From Chryseobacterium tagetis (GTDB taxonomy: Bacteria; Bacteroidota; Bacteroidia; Flavobacteriales; Weeksellaceae): a stretch of DNA of 64,000 nt. The stretch is taken from positions 372,001 through 436,000 of the forward strand of contig NZ_JAERSE020000002.1 of NCBI RefSeq assembly GCF_016735585.2, written 5' to 3'. Positions 44,058-53,116 of the stretch are shown here, one piece after another. The notes under the pieces are model-generated. The model worked only from the letters and a program-made list of their open reading frames with translations, searched no databases and was not told where the DNA came from. The position numbers and the translations under genes are program-made. Numbering within the stretch: the first letter of the stretch is position 1; each line of letters opens with the position of its first letter.

Positions 44058-44101
44058 AAACCGCACACTCACCTAAAATAGGCGGTTGCGGTTTGTTTTT
44101 C
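44058..44101. other. Isolated hairpin with T tail (possible sRNA end)
   Basis: AAACCGCA (44058-44065) pairs with TGCGGTTT (44087-44094), with an inner partial stem and a T-rich tail, in the 339-nt gap between glutamine synthetase and the NlpC gene. The synthetase already has a terminator 100 nt earlier, so this could end a small RNA or be a second terminator. Confidence 0.35.
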
Positions 44102-44186
44102 TTTAACATACTTAAATAATATGTTAAAATGTGTTAAATAAAGAACCTGACAATTATCATATCGGGGGTCTTTTTCTCGGAATCTC

Positions 44187-44194
44187 TATTTTTG
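44187..44194 (+). promoter_or_regulatory. -7 box for the NlpC/P60 gene
   Basis: TATTTTTG, 51 nt before the ATG. Confidence 0.5.
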
Positions 44195-44245
44195 TAATAC
44201 TTTTGAAAAATAACTATTCCTTTTAACACGGATAATCAAATATAT

Positions 44246-44959
44246 ATGAAGAAAAGAGTTTTGTTTTATTTAGTTGCTTTAGTTTCTACAATGTCACTAC
44301 AGTCGTGTGTTACAAATTATGTAGTTTCAAAACCAGCAACTTATACTAAAGAATACAAAACAGATGCCAAACTAGCTTCTTTCGATCCTAAGAAAGCTGA
44401 GCTTGATAAGCAAAGATTAATTGATTCTTTCCTTGCTGAAAAAGCGGCATCTATTGCCAATGCGAAAAACGCGGTTAAAAATTCTGAGATTGCAAAAGCA
44501 ATCAAACACAATACAACAATCGACAACATTTTATCTGAAGCTGCTACTTATCTAGGTACTCCTTACAGATATGGAGGAACAACAAGAAACGGAATTGACT
44601 GTTCTGCTTTTGTTCTTTCAGTTTTCGGTGCTGCAGCAGGTCTTAGCTTACCAAGAGTAGCTTCTTCTCAGTCACAGGAAGGAGAAAGAGTAGAAAAAGA
44701 AAATCTTCAGAAAGGAGATTTGATTTTCTTCTCTCACGGCAGAAGAATTTCTCACGTAGGAATTGTTGAGAATGTTACTGAGAGCGGAGAAGTAATGTTT
44801 ATTCACGCTGCGACTTCAAAGGGAGTAATGGTTTCTTCTCTTAACGACTCTTACTGGGGACCTAAGTTCAGATTTGCCAAAAGAATTATTAATGAAAACG
44901 GAGAAGCTTACAATAATCTGGCAGCAACTACTCCAGTATCAAACGGAACAAATTTTTAA
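44246..44959 (+). CDS. NlpC/P60 (C40) peptidoglycan peptidase, lipoprotein
   Basis: 237 aa. SLQSC places Cys21 in a lipobox, so it is probably a lipoprotein. DCSAF gives the catalytic Cys119, SHVGIVE the His170, and FIHAAT the third polar residue His187, as in Spr/YvcE-type endopeptidases that cut D-Glu-mDAP bonds. A helical linker (about 50-90) separates the anchor from the enzyme. Likely acts on periplasmic peptidoglycan. Confidence 0.88.
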   Translation: MKKRVLFYLVALVSTMSLQSCVTNYVVSKPATYTKEYKTDAKLASFDPKKAELDKQRLIDSFLAEKAASIANAKNAVKNSEIAKAIKHNTTIDNILSEAATYLGTPYRYGGTTRNGIDCSAFVLSVFGAAAGLSLPRVASSQSQEGERVEKENLQKGDLIFFSHGRRISHVGIVENVTESGEVMFIHAATSKGVMVSSLNDSYWGPKFRFAKRIINENGEAYNNLAATTPVSNGTNF

Positions 44960-44984
44960 TTTTAAATAATTGATTTAAATAATG

Positions 44985-45020
44985 AAAAGCCTTCAAAATT
45001 TTGAAGGCTTTTTTGTTTTT
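44985..45020 (+). terminator. Terminator after the NlpC/P60 gene
   Basis: Perfect 14-bp arms AAAAGCCTTCAAAA and its complement with no real loop, then a T run. Confidence 0.8.
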
Positions 45021-45093
45021 TATATTTGATGAGGTTGTTGCGAAAGATTACGTTTTACAGCAACTTACTTCAAGCATAAAGCTTTTTACATGA

Positions 45094-45675
45094 TCAACTG
45101 TTCTTATCTATTTCTATATTTAATTTATAAAGGAGACCATGAATCTCAGAAAGTGAAAATTTAGCCTTTTTAAGCTTGTTTTGGGAAGGATCTATCAAAT
45201 AATTAACCGATGTCCTGAAATCTGCTTTTTCCAGGTTTGTATTGTCAAAAACAGCTCCTGAAAAATCGCAATTACTAAAGACCGCATTTGAAAGATCACA
45301 TTCGCTGAAATCAACTTCTATAAGCTTTGAATCTTTAAATACTATTTTCTTAACGGATGTCTGGTAAAAGACAGAATTGTTGAGAGAACAGCTTTCAAAT
45401 CTAAAAGACAATCCGAATTCATTACAGTCATTCAACTGAAGTCCGAACATTTTACATTCTTTAAAATTTACATCTCTAAAAGCCGTTCCGACAAGTTTTA
45501 CCATACTTAAATTACAGCCAACAAACTCGCAGTCATTAAAATTAAATCCCGAAAGATTCAGGTATTCAAAATTACAGTTGCTGAATGTGCAGTTTTCGTA
45601 TTCGCCTTTTTCTAAAGGTTTCTGAGTAAAATCTACGTTCTCAAAATTCTCATCTGAGATGTATATGTCTTTCAT
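45094..45675 (-). CDS. Pentapeptide-repeat protein (193 aa)
   Basis: The pattern A/C-[D/N]-[L/F]-x-x recurs from about residue 25 to 160 (for example CTFSNCNFEYLNLSGFNF, CDLSNAVFSNCDFSGAVF), predicting a right-handed quadrilateral helix. A break near residues 95-105 (NDCNEFGLSFRFESC) may be a loop, as in Qnr/MfpA proteins that protect gyrase. At 193 aa it is slightly below Qnr length. Resistance function is possible but unproven. Single gene. Confidence 0.85.
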   Translation of the reverse strand: MKDIYISDENFENVDFTQKPLEKGEYENCTFSNCNFEYLNLSGFNFNDCEFVGCNLSMVKLVGTAFRDVNFKECKMFGLQLNDCNEFGLSFRFESCSLNNSVFYQTSVKKIVFKDSKLIEVDFSECDLSNAVFSNCDFSGAVFDNTNLEKADFRTSVNYLIDPSQNKLKKAKFSLSEIHGLLYKLNIEIDKNS

Positions 45676-45705
45676 GGAATATTTTAAAGTGAGGTTATTT
45701 TATTT

Positions 45706-45733
45706 CACGCAGATGTTGCGGATTGAGCAGATT
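45706..45733. repeat. Dispersed CGCAGATT-type short repeat
   Basis: CACGCAGATGTTGCGGATT followed by GAGCAGATT, a member of the family noted at 2479. Confidence 0.4.
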
Positions 45734-45784
45734 CAAAAAAATATAATTGTAAACTGCTGCATACAGCTTGTTACTTTCCAGCTT

Positions 45785-47014
45785 TTATACCAAACTGTTT
45801 TTATCTGAATAATTCAGCTTAAAGAAAATAAAAGTCATCATTGAAAAGGCAAGTAATGAACTTCCTCCGTAACTGAAGTACGGCAACGGAATTCCTACGG
45901 TCGGAAAAAGCCCCATTACCATCCCTAAATTGATCGTAAAGTGCATCAACAGAATGGAAGCAAAGCAATACCCAAAAACACGGTTAAATGAGGATTTCTG
46001 TTGTTCTGCCAGATAATAAATCCGTCCTATGTAAATCATATAACAAAGAATCAAAACAGCACTTCCTACAAAGCCCCATTCTTCTCCTACGGTACAGAAA
46101 ATATAATCGGTTTCCTGTTCGGGAACAAATTTCCCCTGAGTAACTGATCCTTCGCGGTATCCTTTTCCTAAAAGACCTCCTGAACCAATTGCCGTTTTGG
46201 AATATAATAAGTTATATCCCGATGTATCTCTGAATGCTTTTTCTCCTTTAAAAAGAACTTCAATTCTTTCTCTTTGGTGCTTCGGTAATTTCTCTAAAAT
46301 ATATGGAGAGCCAAAAGCCAACCCACACAAAACAAGAACAGAACCTAGAATACTGGAAATTGAGATGATATTCCAGGACATTTTATAATAATTCATGGCA
46401 ATCCAGCCTCCTATAATTACCAATATTGCAATCACCACAATAACGGGAGGAATCGCTAAGGAAACCAGGAAAACTCCGGCAAAAAGAAATCCTACCGCGA
46501 ATAACATTCCGCTCATCCCTTCACGATACAGCGCAATGAAAAATGCAATAAAAACCAACATAGATCCTACATCGGGAATTGCCAATACTACAGCTGCAGG
46601 AATTCCTATAATAGCTAATGTTGTGTATAATGATTTTCTATTCTTTAAATTAAACTCCGGTCCAGAAACATAATTAGAAAGCATTAATGCAGTTCCAATT
46701 TTAGCAAATTCTACCGGCTGCATGGTAAAACTTCCGAATTTATACCAGTTTTTTTGTCCGAGAATTTCTTTCCCGAACGGAAACAAGCCTATAAGAAGCA
46801 AAACACCGCCAATGTAAATAATCCCGGACATATTTTCGAAGAACTTACTTCTTCCCACAAAAATAATCAGCCCTACAAATAAAGAAATGCAAAAGAATAC
46901 AAGCTGTTTCTCGCCCAACTTCTGGTCAACACTGTAAATATTTGCGATTGCAAAAATACAAAGCAGAAAATACAAGCCTAGACCTAATTTATCTATTCCT
47001 TCCGTCCACTTCAT
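45785..47014 (-). CDS. rodA: Rod-shape SEDS glycosyltransferase RodA
   Basis: 409 aa, about ten membrane helices. Polymerises lipid II during cell elongation together with PBP2. It has the SEDS hallmarks KFVPEQETDYIF, GEEWGFVG and, near the end, GLFPTVGIPLPYFSYGGSS. Its ATG overlaps the end of mrdA by 4 nt (ATGA type), and it is the last gene of the mre operon. In Bacteroidota, RodA also supports rods or short ovoid cells. Confidence 0.95.
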   Translation of the reverse strand: MKWTEGIDKLGLGLYFLLCIFAIANIYSVDQKLGEKQLVFFCISLFVGLIIFVGRSKFFENMSGIIYIGGVLLLIGLFPFGKEILGQKNWYKFGSFTMQPVEFAKIGTALMLSNYVSGPEFNLKNRKSLYTTLAIIGIPAAVVLAIPDVGSMLVFIAFFIALYREGMSGMLFAVGFLFAGVFLVSLAIPPVIVVIAILVIIGGWIAMNYYKMSWNIISISSILGSVLVLCGLAFGSPYILEKLPKHQRERIEVLFKGEKAFRDTSGYNLLYSKTAIGSGGLLGKGYREGSVTQGKFVPEQETDYIFCTVGEEWGFVGSAVLILCYMIYIGRIYYLAEQQKSSFNRVFGYCFASILLMHFTINLGMVMGLFPTVGIPLPYFSYGGSSLLAFSMMTFIFFKLNYSDKNSLV

Positions 47015-49053
47015 TGTTTTACCGTTTTAGTGTTTTTATTATTTTTTGCTTTTTCGTCTATCGCCTTTTGTAATTTAGCTTTCTGTTCTTTAATAAAATT
47101 CAGACTGTCCTTGATTCTTTTTAGCTTTATCGAATCCGGTTTAGGATCTATATATAAACCTTTCCGCTTCAAATCGGCAATCCATTGCCTTTTGTACTCA
47201 GGCATGAAACTGGACGTGACCATTTTTTTATACAGATAATCTCTCTTTATATCTCCGGTTAAATATTTTTCAGCAATTAAAGTACAGGCCGGTCCAGCCC
47301 ATGTGGCTCCAAAACCTGCGTGTTCCATTACAGCAACGACAACAATTTTTGGTTTATCTGCAGGAGCAATTAAAACAAAGATGGAATTATCTTTCCCCTG
47401 AGGAACCTGTGCAGTACCTGTTTTAGCAAGCTGAGTAAAATCCTGAGATTTAAGTCCTGCTGCCGTTCCACGAAGTACAACCGCTTCCATTCCTTTCAGA
47501 ACGGGTTCGAAATGTTTTTTATCAACTAATGTCTGATGTTTCACTTTAAATCTTGGATCGGGATTAGGTTTACCGTCGATAGATTTAACGATGTGAGGGG
47601 TATAATACCAACCACGATTAGCAATTGCAGAAACATAATTCGCCAATTGAATAGGGGTTACAAGAACATCTCCCTGTCCCATTCCGTTATAGATGGCTCC
47701 GGTAGGCATTTCATCCCAATTTTTAAAATCAGTTCTTTTCGATCCACTTGCTTTCATAATCGCCTTGAAGCGTTTTTCGTAGAAATCTCCTGAAGGAATT
47801 CTTCCTCTTGCTCCTACAGCAAAATCGTTATTTAAGAATTCTCCCACGCCAAAACTACTCATGATCTTTTTCCATTCATCTACACCTTTTGAAGGGTTTC
47901 CGGGATATTTTTTAATGATCGCTATGAATGCATATGTGAAAAAACAGTTACTTGATACCTGAATAGACGGAATAAGCGGATCTGCTCCTCCATGTCCTTT
48001 AATTCGTTTTCCTCTGTAAAAGAAACCACCTCCACAAGGGAAAATAGTTTTTTCATCCATCACTCCCATCTGCATTGCAGCCAATGCTGTCAGTAATTTA
48101 AATGTGGATCCTGGAGGATAAGCCGCCTGTAAAGAACGGTCGAAAGTGGGTTTGTTTTCGTAAATGGTATCTTTTGAAAGGGCGTAAAGATTTTTAGATT
48201 TATTAGGACCTGTAAAAAGATTTGGATCGATATCCGGACCCGTTGCAGCCACCAGAACTTCCCCATTATTAGGATCTATTGCAACCACAGCACCATGCTT
48301 ATTGACCATCATTTCTTCTGCTATTCTCTGGAGATCGTAGTCTATGGTTAATGTAATATCTTTCCCTGTTATTACTTCTTTATCTAAAGAACCTTGCTTA
48401 TAAGGACCTACATTTCGAAGTCTAATATCTTTTTGGATATACTTCATTCCCTTTACCCCACGTAATTCTTTTTCGTAAGATTTTTCAACTCCTGTTTTCC
48501 CGATAAAATCACCTGGCAAATAGTACAGAGAGTCTTTTTTAATTTCCCGTTCATTTACCTCGCTGGTATATCCTAATAAGTTCCCGGAAGTAGAAATTTC
48601 ATATTGACGTTGAGGTCTCGACACGATACTGAATGCCGGATATTTAAAAATAATTTCCTGAACCCTCGCAATGTCTTCTCTGCTCAAATCCTTCAGGAAA
48701 GTCATCGGAGTAAGCTTGGAATAATATTTTTCTTTTTTGATAAAATCTATTCTTTTGATAAAATCCGGCTTCGTAATTTTCATTAAATTACAGAAACCCA
48801 ATGTATCAAAATCCGGTTTCATCAATGCTTGCGTAAATGAAATTTCATAGGCAGGCTGATTTCCCACCATGATCTTACCATTTCTATCAAAGATAACCCC
48901 TCTTTGAGGAATAACATATTCAATTTTAATGGAAGTATTCGCTGCATTCAACGCATAACGGTCTGTAAACAACTGTAAATAAGAAAGTCTAGCCACGAAA
49001 ATCAAGGCTATAAGAACGAGAACTGAAAAAATCTTTAAATAACGTGTGTTCAA
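47011..49053 (-). CDS. mrdA: Penicillin-binding protein 2 (transpeptidase)
   Basis: 680 aa with an N-terminal membrane helix (about 8-26). The transpeptidase motifs are STFK (Ser316 nucleophile), SSN (367-369) and KTG (544-546). RGVIFDRNGK (51-60) opens the PBP dimerisation domain. The long, charged C-terminal tail (about 620-680) with many Lys is not part of the fold. It acts with RodA in elongasome cross-linking. Overlaps mreD upstream by 4 nt. Confidence 0.95.
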   Translation of the reverse strand: MNTRYLKIFSVLVLIALIFVARLSYLQLFTDRYALNAANTSIKIEYVIPQRGVIFDRNGKIMVGNQPAYEISFTQALMKPDFDTLGFCNLMKITKPDFIKRIDFIKKEKYYSKLTPMTFLKDLSREDIARVQEIIFKYPAFSIVSRPQRQYEISTSGNLLGYTSEVNEREIKKDSLYYLPGDFIGKTGVEKSYEKELRGVKGMKYIQKDIRLRNVGPYKQGSLDKEVITGKDITLTIDYDLQRIAEEMMVNKHGAVVAIDPNNGEVLVAATGPDIDPNLFTGPNKSKNLYALSKDTIYENKPTFDRSLQAAYPPGSTFKLLTALAAMQMGVMDEKTIFPCGGGFFYRGKRIKGHGGADPLIPSIQVSSNCFFTYAFIAIIKKYPGNPSKGVDEWKKIMSSFGVGEFLNNDFAVGARGRIPSGDFYEKRFKAIMKASGSKRTDFKNWDEMPTGAIYNGMGQGDVLVTPIQLANYVSAIANRGWYYTPHIVKSIDGKPNPDPRFKVKHQTLVDKKHFEPVLKGMEAVVLRGTAAGLKSQDFTQLAKTGTAQVPQGKDNSIFVLIAPADKPKIVVVAVMEHAGFGATWAGPACTLIAEKYLTGDIKRDYLYKKMVTSSFMPEYKRQWIADLKRKGLYIDPKPDSIKLKRIKDSLNFIKEQKAKLQKAIDEKAKNNKNTKTVKQ

Positions 49054-49556
49054 ACTTTTTGTTTGATTTTAAATATTAATGCATATATAACTATAAATAT
49101 AAACGAAATTACACTTGTTACCAATACATTAAGTAATATTTCAAAAAATCTGCTCAACTTGAAGAATTCAATATACTGTACTAAAAGCTGATGCAAAAAG
49201 ATACTTGAAAATAGAAACAGCAAAAACTGCGCCCATTGAAGGGACTGAAAAGAGAAAAAGTCTGTAGACGTATCTGTAGACGTTCTGAAAATTAAGGTTC
49301 TGAAATAGGCAATTAAAGTTGTTGCAAACGCATTGATTCCTCCTGACTGCAGGAAAGTATCAATAGCAAGACCTATTAAAAAACTTAAGGCTAAAAATTG
49401 AAATTTATTTCTAAAGAAAGGATAGAACATGACGAATACCGGATACAAAACCGGCGTATATTTACCGAAAAGCGTAATCCTGTTCAGTACAAAAATTTGT
49501 AATGCAACCAGAAAAACCATGATTAATATATCCGTAAATAATGTTCTGCTAATCAT
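49050..49556 (-). CDS. mreD: Rod shape-determining protein MreD
   Basis: 168 aa, about five membrane helices (for example ILIMVFLVALQIFVLNRI, LFSSIFLHQLLVQYI). Low sequence similarity is normal for MreD; the assignment is secure because it sits between mreC and mrdA. It overlaps mreC by 8 nt and mrdA by 4 nt, so all three are translationally coupled. Confidence 0.88.
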   Translation of the reverse strand: MISRTLFTDILIMVFLVALQIFVLNRITLFGKYTPVLYPVFVMFYPFFRNKFQFLALSFLIGLAIDTFLQSGGINAFATTLIAYFRTLIFRTSTDTSTDFFSFQSLQWAQFLLFLFSSIFLHQLLVQYIEFFKLSRFFEILLNVLVTSVISFIFIVIYALIFKIKQKV

Positions 49557-50403
49557 TTTCTTTTTTTATTACAGCCTGCATGGTATCCTGAATCTTTTGA
49601 ACCTCAGCTTTTTTAAGGTTTTTCACAACATACACTTTGCTCAGGGCTCCCATTTTTTCGCTAAGTTCAACAGAAATATCCCAGAAACCGGTTTTACTAT
49701 CTACAGAGTATCCTGCGATAGTTCCTATCATTACCCCTTTAGGGAAAATTGCAGATTTCCCGTCTGTAACTACAGAATCTCCAATCTTTAAAGCAACATA
49801 TTTCGGAACATCAGCCAAATGCATGACACGGGAATTATCTCCATTCCATGTTAAAGTCCCGAAATATCCTGAGTTTTTCAATGCCGCATTGATTCTAATT
49901 TTATTAACACTTAAAACAGACTGAACCAAGGCATAGCTATCTGTAGAGTTGATCACGATACCCGCAATTCCTTTAGGTGCCATTACTCCCATTTGCGGAA
50001 ATACTCCATCTCTTTTTCCTCTGTTGATTGTGAAGTAGTTATTTCTTCGATTGATGCTGTTGAAAACAATCTCACCGTCTACAAAAGTATAAATCTGCCC
50101 GCCTCCCAATGTATCGTGAACTTTTCTGAAAACAGGATTTTTTCCTCCTTGCTTTCCATAAAGCTCCATCATCAAGGCTTTATTCTGGGAAACCAAATCT
50201 TCGTTTATCTGCTTTAGTTTAAGATAAGAAACCCCTTCATCAATATATCCTGAAACCCAAGAATTTAATGCAGCAGACTGACCCGCAATCCAAGATCTTT
50301 GCATTGCATTTTTAGAAAATATCAGAACCAGAGCAATAATTTGCAGAAATATAAAGAAGACAAAAAGTGCGTTCTTCGAAAATAATCTCAGCAAAAATCC
50401 CAT
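49549..50403 (-). CDS. mreC: Rod shape-determining protein MreC
   Basis: 284 aa: N-terminal membrane helix (about 12-30), a coiled coil (about 58-82), then the beta domains starting near VFRKVHDT, with GKRDGVFPQMGVMAPKGIAG and GDSVVTDGKSAIFPKGVMIG, typical MreC blocks. It links MreB inside to PBP2/RodA outside. It follows mreB after 27 nt. Confidence 0.93.
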   Translation of the reverse strand: MGFLLRLFSKNALFVFFIFLQIIALVLIFSKNAMQRSWIAGQSAALNSWVSGYIDEGVSYLKLKQINEDLVSQNKALMMELYGKQGGKNPVFRKVHDTLGGGQIYTFVDGEIVFNSINRRNNYFTINRGKRDGVFPQMGVMAPKGIAGIVINSTDSYALVQSVLSVNKIRINAALKNSGYFGTLTWNGDNSRVMHLADVPKYVALKIGDSVVTDGKSAIFPKGVMIGTIAGYSVDSKTGFWDISVELSEKMGALSKVYVVKNLKKAEVQKIQDTMQAVIKKEND

Positions 50404-50430
50404 TCAGATGTGTTCGTAAAAAGGTTAGAA

Positions 50431-51456
50431 TTATTTTATTAGGAAATTGAATTTATCCATATTCTTAAGGGCAATACCTGTTCCGCGAACAACTGCTCTC
50501 AACGGATCTTCCGCTACAAAAACAGGAAGACCTGTCTTCTTGTGCAATCTATCTGCAAGACCTCTTAATAATGCACCACCACCAGCAAGATAAATCCCTG
50601 TTTTGTAAATATCAGCAGCCAATTCCGGAGGAGTCAAAGAAAGCGTTTCCATTACAGAGTCTTCAATTCTGATAATAGATTTATCCAAAGCTCTGGCAAT
50701 TTCTTTATAACCCACCATAATTTCTTTTGGCTTACCAGTGATAAGGTCTCTACCCTGAACCGGGATATCATCAATATCAACTTCTAAATCTTCAACGGCA
50801 GAACCTACTTCAATTTTAATTCTTTCAGCAGTTCTTTCTCCAATATAAAGATTGTGATGTGTTCTTAAATAATAAGCAATATCATTTGTAAATACGTCAC
50901 CTGCAATTTTCACAGATTTATCACAAACAATACCTCCTAAAGCAACCACAGCAATTTCTGTAGTACCACCACCTATATCGATGATCATATTACCTTCAGG
51001 CTTCTGAACGTCGATTCCAACCCCGATTGCCGCAGCCATTGGTTCGTAAATCAAACGAACTTCTTTTGCGTTTACTTTCTGAGCAGAATCTCTTACCGCT
51101 CTTTTTTCAACTTCAGTAATTCCGGAAGGGATACAAATTACAATTCTCAACGCTGGTTGAATGAACTTCCCTTTAATCCCAGGAATTTTCTTGATAAATT
51201 CTTTAATCATATGCTCAGAAGCATGAAAATCTGCGATAACTCCATCTTTTAACGGACGAATCGTCTTAATGTCTTCGTGAGTCTTCCCCTGCATATGTTT
51301 TGCCTGCTCTCCTACAGCTATAGGCCTACCCGTAGAACGTTCAATTGCTACAATTGACGGCTGATCTATAACAATTTTATTATTATGGATGATAAGGGTA
51401 TTAGCTGTGCCTAGGTCTATCGCAATTTCTTGCGTAAACATATCGAATAAACTCAT
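50431..51456 (-). CDS. mreB: Rod shape-determining actin MreB
   Basis: 341 aa actin-like ATPase. AIDLGTANTLI (phosphate 1), VICIPSGITEVEKRAVRDSA, IDIGGGTTEIAVV (phosphate 2) and LAGGGALLRGL (adenosine) are all intact. It forms membrane-bound filaments that position the elongasome. First gene of the mreBCD-mrdA-rodA operon; a -7 box lies upstream at 51490-51497. Confidence 0.97.
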   Translation of the reverse strand: MSLFDMFTQEIAIDLGTANTLIIHNNKIVIDQPSIVAIERSTGRPIAVGEQAKHMQGKTHEDIKTIRPLKDGVIADFHASEHMIKEFIKKIPGIKGKFIQPALRIVICIPSGITEVEKRAVRDSAQKVNAKEVRLIYEPMAAAIGVGIDVQKPEGNMIIDIGGGTTEIAVVALGGIVCDKSVKIAGDVFTNDIAYYLRTHHNLYIGERTAERIKIEVGSAVEDLEVDIDDIPVQGRDLITGKPKEIMVGYKEIARALDKSIIRIEDSVMETLSLTPPELAADIYKTGIYLAGGGALLRGLADRLHKKTGLPVFVAEDPLRAVVRGTGIALKNMDKFNFLIK

Positions 51457-51841
51457 ATTTTTTTACTTCTGATTTTTTTTAAAGATTTACAAAGATATAA
51501 ATTTAAGACGACCAAAGACATTCCAAAAGCATATAATTTGGTTAAAATTTTATTAAATTTTCTAATCGCTTATTAACTTTTACGTTAGATGTTTACGAAC
51601 TTTGAATTCAACCAGATTTAAGATCTTTTGCAGTCATAAAGGGACAATACGGAAATTACGAGCATTTAACATAATAAATATCTCAAATTAAAATAACATG
51701 ATAAGTCTTAAAACTTTTAACATTCTAATTTAAAGCTTTTAATCTACAACTACCTGTTGCAACGAAATAGTTTTTCACGATAATTATCATATAAACTATC
51801 AGAGAATCATTAATTAAAAAAAACGTAAATTTGCTGCGCTT
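51457..51841. other. Divergent intergenic region mreB / hemA
   Basis: 385 nt. On the minus strand, TATCTTTG (51497-51490) is a good -7 box 33 nt before the mreB ATG. On the plus strand, TAAATTTG (51826-51833) is only 8 nt before the hemA ATG. The AT-rich middle shows no other element. Confidence 0.5.
51826..51833 (+). promoter_or_regulatory. -7 box directly before hemA
   Basis: TAAATTTG, with its last base 8 nt before the ATG at 51842. With transcription starting 4-7 nt downstream, the mRNA would be almost leaderless. Confidence 0.5.
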
Positions 51842-53116
51842 ATGTTACAGTATTCCAACATCCATCAAACAGCGAATTTCTCGGTACTTTCCATTAGCTT
51901 TGAAAAGGCCGATGTAGAAACCAGAGGAAAGTTTGCCTTCTTTGATGAAAACATCAAAAATTTTGTTACCCGAATTCATGATGAGAACTTAGGGGATGCA
52001 TTTGTGGTCTCCACATGTAACAGAACCGAAATCTACACCACTTCTCCTAATTACCTTTTGATTGCAGAAGAATATTGCAAAACCATTGGTGTCAATCTGA
52101 TGGATTTTTTACAGTTTGCCAATATTTTAACAAAAGAAGAGGCTTTAACCCACTTATTCAGAGTGGCAGCAGGACTGGAAAGCCAGATCATAGGGGATTT
52201 CGAAATTATCGGACAAATCAAAAAAGCATACAATCGATTTAAAAAAGAAAGACAAAACTCTAATCCTTTTTTAGAAAGAGCGATCAATTCTGCTATTCAG
52301 ATTTCTAAAAGAATCAAAAATGAAACGGGAATTTCCAACGGAGCTGCTTCTGTTTCTTACGCTGCCGTTCATTATATCCTAAATAGCCAAAAGAGAATTG
52401 CCGAAAAAAACATTTTGCTTTTGGGAGTTGGTGAAATTGGTCAGAACACGGTTGAGAATCTGGTAAAACATGTTTATCAGCCAAAAATTAAAATTGCCAA
52501 CAGAACTCAGGAAACAGCAGCAAAAATTTCTGAAAAATATAATATTCCTCACATTGATTATGCTGACTTTGATAAAGAACTAAGCGGAACTGATATTCTA
52601 ATTGTTGCGACCGGAGCAAGACATCCGATTGTTGACAAATCTCATTTTCCGAACGGAAAGGAAACTTTAGTAATCGATCTTTCTATTCCCAATAACGTTG
52701 ATAAAAACGTAATGGAGAATGAAAATGTAACTTTGATTGATGTTGATGAACTTTCAAAACAGATTCAGGAAACGATTCAGCAGAGAGAAAAAGAAGTTCC
52801 AAAAGCTGAAGGTATCATCAAAGATCTGACAAAAGATTTTCTTGAATGGGAGAAAAAGAGAAAGCTGGCTCCCAATATTCATCATTTCAAAGCGGTTTTA
52901 AAGAATATGGAACGCAATGAAATGCATAATTTTTACAGAAAAAATAAATACATAAACATCACGGACATGGAACTTTCCGATAAAATGATTCAGAAAATCA
53001 CCAACCGTTTTGCAAAATATATCATCGACAACCCGTTAAAAGCCGAAGAAATTAGTAAATTAATGCACGAAATACTAGTTGAACAACCAAACAACGAATT
53101 CAATGAAAAGCATTAG
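51842..53116 (+). CDS. hemA: Glutamyl-tRNA reductase
   Basis: Reduces Glu-tRNA to glutamate-1-semialdehyde with NADPH, the first committed step of C5 haem synthesis. STCNRTE gives the catalytic Cys59; the FRVAAGLESQIIGDFEIIGQ block and LLGVGEIGQ (nucleotide site) are intact. 424 aa is normal. It overlaps the hemC start by 14 nt and heads the haem operon. No hemL or hemB lies in this window. Confidence 0.96.
   Translation: MLQYSNIHQTANFSVLSISFEKADVETRGKFAFFDENIKNFVTRIHDENLGDAFVVSTCNRTEIYTTSPNYLLIAEEYCKTIGVNLMDFLQFANILTKEEALTHLFRVAAGLESQIIGDFEIIGQIKKAYNRFKKERQNSNPFLERAINSAIQISKRIKNETGISNGAASVSYAAVHYILNSQKRIAEKNILLLGVGEIGQNTVENLVKHVYQPKIKIANRTQETAAKISEKYNIPHIDYADFDKELSGTDILIVATGARHPIVDKSHFPNGKETLVIDLSIPNNVDKNVMENENVTLIDVDELSKQIQETIQQREKEVPKAEGIIKDLTKDFLEWEKKRKLAPNIHHFKAVLKNMERNEMHNFYRKNKYINITDMELSDKMIQKITNRFAKYIIDNPLKAEEISKLMHEILVEQPNNEFNEKH

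Noticed and set aside
45094..45675. Quinolone-resistance Qnr gene
   Set aside because: Pentapeptide repeats are clear, but a specific Qnr assignment needs alignment. Shorter than Qnr and many pentapeptide proteins have other roles.
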